NCBI GenBank assembly: GCA_946998225.1
Contig: CAMPYH010000001.1
Coordinates: forward strand, 310,001-374,000
Direction: 5' to 3'
From: an uncultured Clostridiaceae bacterium
GTDB taxonomy: Bacteria; Bacillota; Clostridia; TANB77; CAG-508
Length of the DNA: 64,000 bases
Shown: positions 41,550 to 51,047 of the stretch, in pieces
How the letters are laid out: each line of letters starts with the position of its first letter
Position numbering within the stretch: the stretch's first letter is position 1
Position numbers and translations under genes: made by a program
Notes under the pieces: generated by a model
Told to the model about the DNA's origin: nothing
Seen by the model: only the letters and a program-made list of their open reading frames with translations
Databases searched by the model: none

Positions 41550-43631
41550 ATGAAAGGTGATTTTCTAAAAATAATTGTATATCTGTCTGGTGGACTTTTC
41601 GTATTAATACTTTTATTAGTATTAATTATGAAAAAGAAGATGGATACAAAGCAAACTAAATATTTAAGAAATTTAACAAAGGGAACCAAAAGAAAAAGGT
41701 TCTCTTATGATGCTTTTTTACAAAAAGTATATATTTTTTGCACACAAACTCCAATTATTAGAAGATATACATTAAAAGTAAGAAGAAGACTAGAAATATT
41801 AAACTTAGCTGATGAATATTTAACAAGACAAGAAACAGCTAAAGTTATGGTTAAAATAATACCTACAATTATAGGAATGATAGCTGCTATAGTTCTTTTA
41901 ACAGGAAGTAATAATTTATTAAAAATATCACTTATTGCAATAACAGCGTTTTTCTTTGAAACAATGGTTGCAGGAAGTGTAGATAAATTAGATACAAAAC
42001 TTTTAAAAGATCAAATAGAAATGTTTGCAGAGATGAGACATGCTTACCATGATTACAATATGGTTGAAGAAGCAATTTATGAAGTAGCACAAGACGAAAG
42101 ATTCCCACAAGTAGGTGCACAATTTGATAAAATTTATGAAATACTTATTTCAGATGATCCAGAAATGGAACTTGAAAAATATTATGATATAGCTCCAAAT
42201 GCTTATCTTAAAGAGTTTGCAGGTATATCATATCTAACACGTGAATTTGGTGATAGAAAAGAAGATGATGGGGCCAGCCTTTATCTAAAAAACCTTAATA
42301 ATATTACTCAAGAGATGCAAATAGAGATATTAAAAAGAGAAAGAATAGACTATCTATTCCAATCACTATCTTTAATTGCAATGGTTCCTATTTTCTTTAT
42401 AGAAGCAATTAAAAAGATTGCTGTAAGATTGTTCGGATTTACAAAACAATTTTATTACGGTAAATCTGGTATGCTTGCAGAAATTGGATTAATAGTTGTA
42501 TCTACAGTATGTTATATATTAATTAGAAAAATAAAAGATGAATCAAATACAGATAATAAATCAGGTGATACACCTTGGCAATCTAAACTTTACGATAAAA
42601 AGCCAATTAAAACTATAGTAGATTTATTTGTACCAAAACAAAAAACAAAAGATAGAAGAGTTAAAGCAAAACTTTTAAAAGATTCGGCTTCACCTCTTAG
42701 AATAGAATGGCTTTATGTAACAAAGATCACACTATTTATAATTTCATTTTTTGTAATGTTTGGAATTATAACTCTTTCACATAAAATACAAAAAAATTAT
42801 GTATATACAGAACCCACAGCAGACTATAACTTACTTGGTAATATGGGTGAAGTAGATATGAAAAAGGCTGTTGAAAGAACTAAAAATCATAATAAGATTA
42901 TTAAAAAGGTTTTACAAAAAAACAAAATTACTGAAGATGTAATTAAAAGTGAAATGAGAAAATCTAAAGATTTTAAACAATTGACAGATGACGATATAGA
43001 TGAAGAAGCAAAATTAATTCTTAAGAAAATTAAAACAATTCAAAGTGAATACTTTAAATGGTTTGAACTTTTAATTGTATTTGCACTTTCATTTTTAGCA
43101 TATTCAATTCCAGAAATACTTTTAAAACTACAATATAAGATGAGATTACTTGAAATGGAAAATGAAGTAATGGAATACCATACAATAATACTTATGCTTA
43201 TGAAAATCGAAAGAGTTAATGTTGAAATGATGCTTGAGTGGATTGAAAGATATGCAAATATCTTTAAAGAACCACTTACAAAATGTGTAAATAACTTTGA
43301 AAGTGGTCCTTGGGAATCACTTGAGGAACTTAAAAATGATGTTAGCTTCCCACAATTCATACGTATAGTTGAGAGTCTTCAAGCAGCAGTTGAAAAGATT
43401 CCGATTAGAGAAGCTTTTGATGAGATAGATACAGAAAGACAATATTACCAAGACAGAAGAAAAGAGGCTAATGGCCAATTAATAGATAAAAAAGTAAGAA
43501 TAGGTAAAGTTATTGGATTTGCTCCAATGGTACTACTTTTTGTAGGATACTTAATCATCCCAATGGTTGGTATAGGATTCACAAGTATGGGTAAAGCATT
43601 TACTGAAATGGAGAAAAAATCTGGTAAATAG
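41550..43631 (+). CDS. Double-length TadB/TadC-like membrane platform protein
   Basis: 693 aa, about the sum of TadB and TadC. Helices lie near residues 7-27, 105-135, 265-285, 305-330, 390-412, 502-525 and 652-675. The first half has a T2SSF-like helical bundle (RHAYHDYNMVEEAIYEVAQDE), the second another (MLMKIERVNVEMMLEWIERYA and FPQFIRIVESLQAAVEKIP), ending MGKAFTEMEKK. TadB and TadC form the inner-membrane platform above the ATPase, so a fused or duplicated platform is inferred. Its neighbours on both sides are Tad-like. Confidence 0.75.
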   Translation: MKGDFLKIIVYLSGGLFVLILLLVLIMKKKMDTKQTKYLRNLTKGTKRKRFSYDAFLQKVYIFCTQTPIIRRYTLKVRRRLEILNLADEYLTRQETAKVMVKIIPTIIGMIAAIVLLTGSNNLLKISLIAITAFFFETMVAGSVDKLDTKLLKDQIEMFAEMRHAYHDYNMVEEAIYEVAQDERFPQVGAQFDKIYEILISDDPEMELEKYYDIAPNAYLKEFAGISYLTREFGDRKEDDGASLYLKNLNNITQEMQIEILKRERIDYLFQSLSLIAMVPIFFIEAIKKIAVRLFGFTKQFYYGKSGMLAEIGLIVVSTVCYILIRKIKDESNTDNKSGDTPWQSKLYDKKPIKTIVDLFVPKQKTKDRRVKAKLLKDSASPLRIEWLYVTKITLFIISFFVMFGIITLSHKIQKNYVYTEPTADYNLLGNMGEVDMKKAVERTKNHNKIIKKVLQKNKITEDVIKSEMRKSKDFKQLTDDDIDEEAKLILKKIKTIQSEYFKWFELLIVFALSFLAYSIPEILLKLQYKMRLLEMENEVMEYHTIILMLMKIERVNVEMMLEWIERYANIFKEPLTKCVNNFESGPWESLEELKNDVSFPQFIRIVESLQAAVEKIPIREAFDEIDTERQYYQDRRKEANGQLIDKKVRIGKVIGFAPMVLLFVGYLIIPMVGIGFTSMGKAFTEMEKKSGK

Positions 43632-43639
43632 GAGAATAA

Positions 43640-44455
43640 ATGAATAATAACGCAGCTGATGCACTTATGATGGCAGCTAGCATGATGCTTGCAGTACTTT
43701 TAATATCTTTAATATTGTATGTAAGACGTGAGATGGCAAAACCAGTACAAAAAAGAGAAGAAGATAGAAAGATAGAAGAAATTGAAAAGTTTAATAGATA
43801 TTATTTAGCATATGATAAAAAACTTTTAACAGGTAGTGAAGTTCTTTCAATTCTTACTGAAGCATATGATAGTGCTATAGCATTAGAGCCAATTTACAAA
43901 AGTGATAACACTGTAAATACAAGAAAGATGAGAAAAGAAGGTTCTAATGTAAATGAACCACTTGTTAATATTGAAATAGAATTTAAAGAAGAAACAAAAT
44001 TTTCAATGCAATTAACATATGAGGCAGCAGAATTTAAAGATAATAAATTTGTTTCTCGTGCAATAAATGTAATACCAGTTAAATTTGAAAAGAAACTTTC
44101 AGAAATATTAGGAGTAAAAGCAAATAATCCAGATATAGATCATTTACTTGAAAAAAGAGAGCTAGATGGGCCAAAAGAAATTCAGGCACATCTTCCAAAG
44201 AATCTAAATGTTTTTCAAAAACAAGAAGGTTTAGTTAGAATAACAGATGAAATAGATACATTTATAAACCTTGGTGGTAATAGACCATCAATTATTAAAA
44301 GAAACAATAATATAACTAAAGATAATAACTGGATAAAATTAAAATATACAACACCAGCTGCATCATTTATTAGAAAATCTTTCACATGTGTAGAAGAAAA
44401 AATAGAATATAATGATGAAGGATATATAATAAAGATGCAATTTAAAGAAATATAA
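43640..44455 (+). CDS. Pilin-like protein with N-terminal helix, Tad-like locus
   Basis: 271 aa. Starts M-NNNAADALMMAASMM then a hydrophobic helix to about residue 30 and a charged stalk (REEDRKIEEIEKF). The remainder is a beta-rich domain without recognised signature. No basic leader or Gly-Glu processing site precedes the helix, unlike classical Flp prepilins. The N-terminus resembles those at 44469, 46544 and 47206. Lies 8 nt after the platform gene, so it is likely a minor subunit of the machine. Confidence 0.6.
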   Translation: MNNNAADALMMAASMMLAVLLISLILYVRREMAKPVQKREEDRKIEEIEKFNRYYLAYDKKLLTGSEVLSILTEAYDSAIALEPIYKSDNTVNTRKMRKEGSNVNEPLVNIEIEFKEETKFSMQLTYEAAEFKDNKFVSRAINVIPVKFEKKLSEILGVKANNPDIDHLLEKRELDGPKEIQAHLPKNLNVFQKQEGLVRITDEIDTFINLGGNRPSIIKRNNNITKDNNWIKLKYTTPAASFIRKSFTCVEEKIEYNDEGYIIKMQFKEI

Positions 44456-44468
44456 ATAAAGGAAAAAA

Positions 44469-45068
44469 ATGGAAAATGCAAGTAGAGCACTGACAATGTC
44501 TGCTGAAGTTATGGTTGGTATATTAGTTCTTGCTGTAGGAATATATTTTTTGAGATCACTTTCAAACTTTGGAAATACAACAGTATTTAGACCAAATGAA
44601 AGAGAACAGATAGAAGAATTTAATCAACCATTTAATAATTTAATAGATACTGTCAAACAGTATAAAAACCAAGATGAAAAGTATAACTATCATAATGCAC
44701 CAACAATAGAAGATGTTGTAACAGTTATGAATTATGCAAGATCTATTAATCTTGAATATAAAGATCAATTTGAGGTAAAAGGTAAGGATGTTACAACAGA
44801 TGATAGTTATGTAAAAATAAATATAAAAGATGGATCTATTCGAAATTATTTAAATAAATATTATTTAGATAGTGAAGGACTGCAGTCAAAATTTTCTGAA
44901 GAAATGTATAAATTAATAGAAAAATATGCGGTTAAATTAGAAGAAAGCGGAAGCGGTAAGGCACCTAATTTAGGAAGAGCGGTTAATATTGAAATAGATG
45001 AGATAAAAAAAGATGATGAAGGTAGAATTAGGGGAATGAGTATAATTTTAAACCGTGTACGTGATTAA
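44469..45068 (+). CDS. Pilin-like protein with MENAS-type N-terminus
   Basis: 199 aa. MENASRAL followed by a hydrophobic helix to about residue 31 (VGILVLAVGIYFLRSL), then a polar outer domain with EQIEEFNQPFNNLIDTVKQ and an end segment IRGMSIILNRVRD. Same start as the 46544 product (MENASQAL), implying common ancestry and perhaps common handling by the platform. SD AAAGGAAAAA. No leader peptide. Confidence 0.6.
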   Translation: MENASRALTMSAEVMVGILVLAVGIYFLRSLSNFGNTTVFRPNEREQIEEFNQPFNNLIDTVKQYKNQDEKYNYHNAPTIEDVVTVMNYARSINLEYKDQFEVKGKDVTTDDSYVKINIKDGSIRNYLNKYYLDSEGLQSKFSEEMYKLIEKYAVKLEESGSGKAPNLGRAVNIEIDEIKKDDEGRIRGMSIILNRVRD

Positions 45069-45089
45069 TACAAAATAAAAGGAAAAAAT

Positions 45090-45539
45090 TTGAAGAAACA
45101 AAATAAAAATACTTTAATAAAAATATTACTATTATTATTCATATTATTTGTAATTTTCCTAATCTTTTTTCTAAAAAAAGGTAGGATAAAAAGAGTGGCT
45201 AAAAAAGAAGTAAATGGAGAACAATTAATTACTCTTTGTAATCTTGCATACAAAAATAATGTGAAGAATAATAAAAATAAAAAAATATTAAAAATAATAA
45301 AAGAAAATAATGACTTTCAAATAGACGATAAATTTTTAGGGAATTATCCAAATAATGTAAATTCAGTAATTATTAATATAAAAATAAATGATAAAACATA
45401 TAATATGAGAGAAATAATTCAAATTGGACCAGATAAACTTTTGGAAAATTATAAAAAAGATATGTTTGAAAGAAAGATAATAGCTAAACACGATAATAAA
45501 AAAATATCATTTATATACTATGAATTAAAAACAAAATAA
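45090..45539 (+). CDS. Single-pass membrane protein in Tad-like locus, TTG start
   Basis: 149 aa from TTG 45090 (SD AAAAGGAAA). Basic N-terminus KKQNKNTLIK, one helix (about 11-27), then a small polar domain with NGEQLITLCNLAYKN and INDKTYNMREIIQIG. It differs from the pilin-like proteins in having a basic, signal-anchor start. It closes the first transcription unit; a terminator follows after 56 nt. Unknown family. Confidence 0.6.
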   Translation: MKKQNKNTLIKILLLLFILFVIFLIFFLKKGRIKRVAKKEVNGEQLITLCNLAYKNNVKNNKNKKILKIIKENNDFQIDDKFLGNYPNNVNSVIINIKINDKTYNMREIIQIGPDKLLENYKKDMFERKIIAKHDNKKISFIYYELKTK

Positions 45540-45595
45540 TTTGTAATAAAAATTCTATTGAATAATAAAAAATTAAAACATATAATAAAAATATA

Positions 45596-45638
45596 AAAAG
45601 AGCTTTCAAAAAGAAATAATTGATGAAAGCTCTTTTCT
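45596..45638 (+). terminator. Terminator ending the first Tad-like transcription unit
   Basis: AAAAGAGCTTTC (45596-45607) and GAAAGCTCTTTT (45625-45636) form a perfect 12-bp stem with a 17-nt loop. Confidence 0.8.
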
Positions 45639-45719
45639 AACAAAAAAGAGCAGAAATAAAATAAAAACAGAATAAAAAACAAAAAAATAATAAAAAAATT
45701 AAAAATAAAGGGGTGTAAT

Positions 45720-46412
45720 ATGGAAAACAAAGAAATGTTATTAAAAGATGTGAAAGATCTAGTATCTAATATGAAAGATGTAAAAAACGTATCGAATTTA
45801 AATATACCTGAAACAAGCAGATTTAATAAAATATATGCAACAAGAGTTGAATTAGATAGAAAAATAAAAGGAATATATGAAGGTATAATGTTTTTACCAT
45901 TTAAAGGTGAATTTAAAACAGTAGATAATGTTTTAGAAGTTAAATCAAATGAAAAAATTGTAAATAATGATTATAAATTAATTAAAAATTATATTAATGA
46001 AGGTGATGAAATAGATATTGCAACTGGAAATATACATCCTAAATCAGTAATAAATGCTGACTCATTTATAGAATATAATGGTATAAAACAATTTGTTTTA
46101 GTAAGACCTGAAACAAAACATTTTGAAGAAAAAAACATTAGACATTGGGGACCATATTATAAAGATGAATTGGAAGATGGAGAAAATGAAAAAGATTACT
46201 ATAAATATATATGTGAAGATGATGGACAACAAATATATGTTCCTAAATATGCTTTTTATCCAAGACCAGATGAAAATGTAGAGTTAAGATCAGATGATGA
46301 TGAAATATTCAAAGATATTTCAAATAATATGAATAAAGAAGTAGAAAAAGATGGAGTAAAATACATAGGAATAAGTAAAGCTTTTGTAAATTTCTTAAAA
46401 GAAATAGAATAA
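45720..46412 (+). CDS. Soluble protein within the Tad-like locus, unknown
   Basis: 230 aa with no signal or membrane helix. An N-terminal helical segment (MENKEMLLKDVKDLVSNM) is followed by a beta-rich part with FLPFKGEFKTVDN, GDEIDIATGNIHPKS and FVLVRPETKHF, and a Tyr/Asp-rich region. SD AAGGGGTGT. Flanked by terminators, so probably separately transcribed. It could be a cytoplasmic or chaperone-like partner of the pilin-like proteins; this is inferred from position only. Confidence 0.6.
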   Translation: MENKEMLLKDVKDLVSNMKDVKNVSNLNIPETSRFNKIYATRVELDRKIKGIYEGIMFLPFKGEFKTVDNVLEVKSNEKIVNNDYKLIKNYINEGDEIDIATGNIHPKSVINADSFIEYNGIKQFVLVRPETKHFEEKNIRHWGPYYKDELEDGENEKDYYKYICEDDGQQIYVPKYAFYPRPDENVELRSDDDEIFKDISNNMNKEVEKDGVKYIGISKAFVNFLKEIE

Positions 46413-46543
46413 GATATATAAAATATTACAAAATAAACAAAAAAGCATAAAAATACAACTTTTAGATTTAATTTTTAAGTAAAAAAGATATAATAAAACT
46501 GTATAAGAAATATATAAATAATAATTAATACAAGGAGGAATTT

Positions 46544-47029
46544 ATGGAGAATGCTTCACAAGCACTTATTATAGCCGGAGCAATACTACTTGCTATACTA
46601 ATAATTGCATTAGGAATGTTCATTTTTGAATCAGCTAGTAATAAAATTAAAGGAGGAGCTCAAGCAATAGGTGAACAAGCAGTTAACGCTCAAAACGCAA
46701 TATATGAACAATATATGAATAAAAGAGTAAAAGGTTCAGATGTAAAAGCATTTTTATCTAAAGTAAGAACTTCAGTTCAAAATAACTCAGCAGCAGCTGC
46801 TGTATCATTAAGTATAGATGCAAGCACTGCAAATATATCTGGAGATGCTAAGAAAGTAGATGAATATGCTGATGATACAGAAGAAAATAGAAAAACATAT
46901 GTAGAAAATATAACTAAATTAAGAAACGGTGTAAAATCAAACGAAAACTACTATATAAAAGAAGCAGAAAAAGACGCTTTAACTTCAGAAGGTTTAATTA
47001 AAAGAGTTGTTATTACAAAAGGAAATTAA
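46544..47029 (+). CDS. Candidate major pilin-like subunit (MENAS-type)
   Basis: 161 aa. MENASQALIIAGAI then a hydrophobic helix to about residue 28, ESASNKIKGGAQAIGEQA, and NAQNAIYEQYMNKRVKGSDVKAFL, with an Ala/Ser-rich middle. Small size, own transcription unit (TATAAT at 46489-46494, a strong AAGGAGG SD, terminator at 47081) and no charged leader suggest an abundant subunit. Similar MENAS-type proteins recur in Clostridia as unannotated proteins, to my knowledge. Function as filament subunit is inferred from the neighbouring ATPase and platform. Confidence 0.6.
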   Translation: MENASQALIIAGAILLAILIIALGMFIFESASNKIKGGAQAIGEQAVNAQNAIYEQYMNKRVKGSDVKAFLSKVRTSVQNNSAAAAVSLSIDASTANISGDAKKVDEYADDTEENRKTYVENITKLRNGVKSNENYYIKEAEKDALTSEGLIKRVVITKGN

Positions 47030-47080
47030 TATTAGTTAGAATTTAATATAAAAAATTAAAATAATAAAACAATAAAATTA

Positions 47081-47119
47081 AAAAACAAATAGTAAGACAA
47101 ATTGCTATTTGTTTTTTTA
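47081..47119 (+). terminator. Terminator after the candidate major subunit
   Basis: AAAAACAAATAG (47081-47092) pairs with CTATTTGTTTTT (47105-47116), with a 12-nt loop and further T residues. Confidence 0.8.
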
Positions 47120-47205
47120 TGTTAAAAAATTGTTATATATAGCAAATAATATTAAGTTTTAAGTTAAAAATATATAAAATAATATATAATACAAAAGAGG
47201 AGAAT

Positions 47206-47985
47206 ATGGATAACTTATCTAATGCTTTGTATATGGCATTTTCAGTTTTTGTTTTTATATTAGCGCTTGCAGTATCCCTGCTTCTTTTTAGGAAGGCCGA
47301 TGAAACTGCAAAGGTTTTACTGTATTCAAATAGTAAAAATGCTTTTATGGCAAAACTAGATTTAGAAAAAGTTATTGAAAAAGAATCTGAAAACCAGGTA
47401 GGTACAAAAAAAGATTTACTTACAACAAGATATGTTACTAAAGATGCAATAATACCTGTTTTGTATAGGTATATGGTGGAGACAATATGTGTAAAAATAT
47501 ATGATGGATCAGTTGATCTTGATCACTTGGATCAAATGTTTTTTTCAGCATTTGAAAAGGATATAGAAAAATACAAAGAAAATGTTTTTATTAAAGATAA
47601 TGGTAACAAAGGTAATACTATAGACAATCCATTTAATAAAAAATATTATGAAACATTTTGTGTAAAATCCACACAAAATCCTAAAAAAGCATATATGTAT
47701 GATGCTCCTTGGAAATACAGTCAAGCAGATAGTCAGCAAAGAGTTGAGTATTATATAAATGGTGTAAAAGGATTTATAAACGGAACACAAGTAGATTATT
47801 CAAATTCATTAATTGCAAAAGATGATGGCACAGGATTATATAAAGAAATAATAATACAGTATCCATATGATGGAGTTGTAAAACAAGATTTAGATTATAT
47901 AGAAAACCAAGTATATTTAGAAAACGAAGTTATTGGTGAAAAAGTCGGTTCTAAAAATATGGAAATAATATATATTAAACAATAA
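47206..47985 (+). CDS. Pilin-like protein (MDNLS-type N-terminus)
   Basis: 259 aa. MDNLSNALYMAFSVF then a hydrophobic helix to about residue 28 ending LLLFRKADE. The outer part has KNAFMAKLDLEKVIEKESENQ and, near the middle, VPVLYRYMVETIC-like IIPVLYRYMVETICVKIYD, then many aromatic residues. Its M-[ED]-N-x-S-x-A-L start matches the other pilin-like proteins. SD AAAGAGGAGA. Starts a third small transcription unit that runs on to 51046 or beyond. Confidence 0.6.
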   Translation: MDNLSNALYMAFSVFVFILALAVSLLLFRKADETAKVLLYSNSKNAFMAKLDLEKVIEKESENQVGTKKDLLTTRYVTKDAIIPVLYRYMVETICVKIYDGSVDLDHLDQMFFSAFEKDIEKYKENVFIKDNGNKGNTIDNPFNKKYYETFCVKSTQNPKKAYMYDAPWKYSQADSQQRVEYYINGVKGFINGTQVDYSNSLIAKDDGTGLYKEIIIQYPYDGVVKQDLDYIENQVYLENEVIGEKVGSKNMEIIYIKQ

Positions 47986-48001
47986 AAATAAGGAGAAAAA
48001 A

Positions 48002-48526
48002 ATGAGTAGTTCATTTAAAACAATTATTGCTATAGTTGTAGCAGCGCTAGTTATAGGAATACTTCCTTTAATGGCGGTTTCAGAAAGAGCAAATGATCAA
48101 GCACAAGTAATTGCTGAAAGCAGAGTTTCAGATTTTGTAAACAATGCAGCAACTACAGGATCAATTAAACAAAAAAATTATGATGATTTAGTTTCAAAAT
48201 TATCTGCAACAGGAAATACATATGATATAAGTATTGAAGTTGAAAGAATGGCAGAAAATATTGGAGTTAAAACAGCTTGGATACACGGAGATGTAATGGG
48301 TGAAAACTCAACATATAAAATTTATACTCAAAGTGTTGAAGAAGATTTAAAAAGAACAGGACTATTTAACTTAAATAGAGGAGATAAAGTAACTGTTACA
48401 GTAAAAAATAGAAACAATACAATCGCATCAAATTTTAGATCTTTTGTATATGGAATTGGTGGACAAAGAAATTATGATATAGTTGCAGGACACACAGCAA
48501 CAGTTACAAAATCTGGAGGAAGATAG
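48002..48526 (+). CDS. Pilin-like protein with N-terminal hydrophobic helix
   Basis: 174 aa. MSSSFKTIIAIVVAALVIGIL then PLMAVSERANDQAQVIAESRVSDF, a helix-plus-stalk start. The globular part has beta strands (YDISIEVERMAENIG, KVTVTVKNRNNTIAS). Ends in SGGR. It is 16 nt after the previous gene and 9 nt before the giant minor-subunit-like gene. Probably a minor subunit; the family is not named. Confidence 0.6.
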   Translation: MSSSFKTIIAIVVAALVIGILPLMAVSERANDQAQVIAESRVSDFVNNAATTGSIKQKNYDDLVSKLSATGNTYDISIEVERMAENIGVKTAWIHGDVMGENSTYKIYTQSVEEDLKRTGLFNLNRGDKVTVTVKNRNNTIASNFRSFVYGIGGQRNYDIVAGHTATVTKSGGR

Positions 48527-48535
48527 AGGTAATTA

Positions 48536-51046
48536 ATGGAGTTACAAGATGCTACAATATTATATTTAGCATTAATCCTTCCAATTATATTAATATTAAA
48601 CTTTAGCCTTTCAATAACCATGCAGGAAATTAGGGTTGAAAATGATTACCAAAATAAACTTATAGATGCAACAAGAGATGGTATAAAGGCATTTGAAATA
48701 AATACATCAAATGAAAAATTTAATGATGTTACAGATGCTTTAAAGATAATGGTTGGAGCATCTATTAATACATTTAGAGAAGGATTTGCAAAAAGAATAG
48801 GAATCGGTGGAGCTAGTAAATCTACAATAGATAATTATGTTCCATTTACATTATTTACATTGAATGATGGGTATTATATAAATTCACCATCATTTACTCC
48901 ACATACTGTAAAATTTCAAAAAAATGGTGTTGCAGCACATGTTGGAGACTATGGTGTAAGTGATCCACAAGATGGAGATATTGTTAATTACACTATAGAT
49001 AATGAAAAATATAATGAAGCGACAGACAAAAATAATAGAAATCAAGTTCCTAAAAAACAATATGTTTATCCTTCGCATAATCCAGTAATATTTCAAAAAT
49101 ATAATGAAAGAGAAAAGTCAGATGGAAAGAAAGTTTCTGGAACAATAAATCCTACAGATAGTGATGTAATCTATGATAGATCAAATGTTTTGAAAAACTT
49201 TATTCCATATTCTGCAAGATATAAAAATTCAGATTTAGATGTAATAATATCTTACTCAATGGATAATTATTTATCTGTTATTGGAAGTAGAGGATATGGA
49301 GAAGATAAAGAATATTTTTCAAGATCTGGATATCTTTTAGACCCTGAAATTGAAATAAAGGTAGAAGGGTTGAAAGGTTTAACACCAGATACAAGTATTT
49401 CAGATTATACGGTGGATAAGCTTATTGATCATGCAAAAAAAGAAATTAAACTTACATTAAATAATGTTCAAAGAAGATATATTAATCCTGAAAATGGAGA
49501 AGAAGAAACTGAAAAATTAAATAATATAGAAATTAAATATGTACCATTAAATATGGAAACAGGATATTTAGATCCTGTTAAAACTGAAAATGCATATATT
49601 ATTCAGCAAAGAGAGGCTATAAAGTATTACATTAAATCATATTATTTCACAAAATGGGTATATGCAAAACTAGATAGTATAAAATTATCTGATTTTCAAT
49701 CACCAATACCAAAGAAAATAGAAGAAGTATTTGGAAATGAACTTTTATCTGATCCAGTATTTGATAAAAATAAATTATTATTTGATGCGCATTCAAGTTA
49801 TGCAGTAACAGATTATTATTCGGATTATAACTTACATAAGAGAAATGTAATGAGAAATAGTATTGAATATAATATGTATATAGCGGCATCAAACTATTCA
49901 AAAGTTAGAATGAATACTTTAAGAGATAAAAAAGCTGTTTATAGAAGTGATATGCAAATCCCAGTTATATCTGAAGATGATTGGAACAAACTTTGTTCAC
50001 ATATTTCCATGGTTACATTTGCACATGGTCTTCAAACACCAAGAAAAACATATACAGGATATGCTCTAGTATCTAGTGGAGATAATCAATTTACTGTAGA
50101 TGAAGATGGATTATATTTTGTTGAAAGTTCAAGTTTTAATAAAGGAAATGAAGCAGTTATAGAAAATGGAAAAAACCTTTATGCTGAAAATGGAAAATAT
50201 AAATACCATAAAATAACATCAAGAGAACTTAAAGACGGTAAAGATGAAAATGGAAATGATATAAAATACGTAGGAGATTTAGTTAATAACTTTGTATATG
50301 ATGGAAAAATACTTACTGCAGCAGAAAAATTAAAATATACAGGAAATACAACAGAAGATATATATAGAGAACGAGAGTTTTTAAGAAAGAACTTTAAATC
50401 ATATAGATCTGTTATTGAAAATAATGTATACAAAAAAGAAGATATAGAGTTAATAAAACCTGAAAAAAGTGCTAGAAGATCCGCTCTTTATGCAGCAATT
50501 GGGGCAATAAAGAATCAAAGATATAATTTAATAACAATAAATGAAAATAGAAGTTTTAAAATATATTCAGATCCTAAATTTAAGGAATATAGTGTCGATC
50601 TAAAAGCAAAAAAAGATAAATATATGCCTGCAATAAAGGATATACAGATTGTAATAAAATTACCTGAAATGGATCATATAGCTAAAACTGATGGTTTTAA
50701 AACAGTTATTAACCCAACAATAAGTGCTGATCTTGTAGCAAAATGGGATGGATTAAATGGAGCAGATAGCTACTCAGAAACTATTCCAATTAAATTATCT
50801 CCAAGAGGTAATACTACTGTTGGTGAGGATATAAATTTCCAAACTAAAGAAGTTGTAAATTTAACACCACAAATTGCAAGAGATAAGAGTAAAAAGCCGG
50901 GTAAGGTAATAGATGTTAATGCAGAGCAAAAATTTGGAGTGGGTCAAAAGGTAAACATTAGTTTAAAAAATATTAGAACAAATATTAAAAATTTAGATGA
51001 AACTCCTAATTTAGAGATTGTAGAAGTGAGAGTAAATTATAATTAA
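48536..51046 (+). CDS. Giant TadG/minor-pilin-like protein
   Basis: 836 aa. A hydrophobic helix occupies residues 7-29, followed by RVENDYQNKLIDATRDGIKAF, a helix-then-stalk as in minor pilins. Then comes YVPFTLFTLNDGYYINSPS, a stretch I associate with similar large proteins of Clostridia pilus-like loci. The rest is mostly beta, with no repeat. It would form a large surface tip or adhesin of the Tad-like structure. Length and order (last gene of the locus) fit a TadG-like role, though it shows no VWA domain. Confidence 0.6.
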   Translation: MELQDATILYLALILPIILILNFSLSITMQEIRVENDYQNKLIDATRDGIKAFEINTSNEKFNDVTDALKIMVGASINTFREGFAKRIGIGGASKSTIDNYVPFTLFTLNDGYYINSPSFTPHTVKFQKNGVAAHVGDYGVSDPQDGDIVNYTIDNEKYNEATDKNNRNQVPKKQYVYPSHNPVIFQKYNEREKSDGKKVSGTINPTDSDVIYDRSNVLKNFIPYSARYKNSDLDVIISYSMDNYLSVIGSRGYGEDKEYFSRSGYLLDPEIEIKVEGLKGLTPDTSISDYTVDKLIDHAKKEIKLTLNNVQRRYINPENGEEETEKLNNIEIKYVPLNMETGYLDPVKTENAYIIQQREAIKYYIKSYYFTKWVYAKLDSIKLSDFQSPIPKKIEEVFGNELLSDPVFDKNKLLFDAHSSYAVTDYYSDYNLHKRNVMRNSIEYNMYIAASNYSKVRMNTLRDKKAVYRSDMQIPVISEDDWNKLCSHISMVTFAHGLQTPRKTYTGYALVSSGDNQFTVDEDGLYFVESSSFNKGNEAVIENGKNLYAENGKYKYHKITSRELKDGKDENGNDIKYVGDLVNNFVYDGKILTAAEKLKYTGNTTEDIYREREFLRKNFKSYRSVIENNVYKKEDIELIKPEKSARRSALYAAIGAIKNQRYNLITINENRSFKIYSDPKFKEYSVDLKAKKDKYMPAIKDIQIVIKLPEMDHIAKTDGFKTVINPTISADLVAKWDGLNGADSYSETIPIKLSPRGNTTVGEDINFQTKEVVNLTPQIARDKSKKPGKVIDVNAEQKFGVGQKVNISLKNIRTNIKNLDETPNLEIVEVRVNYN

Positions 51047-51047
51047 T

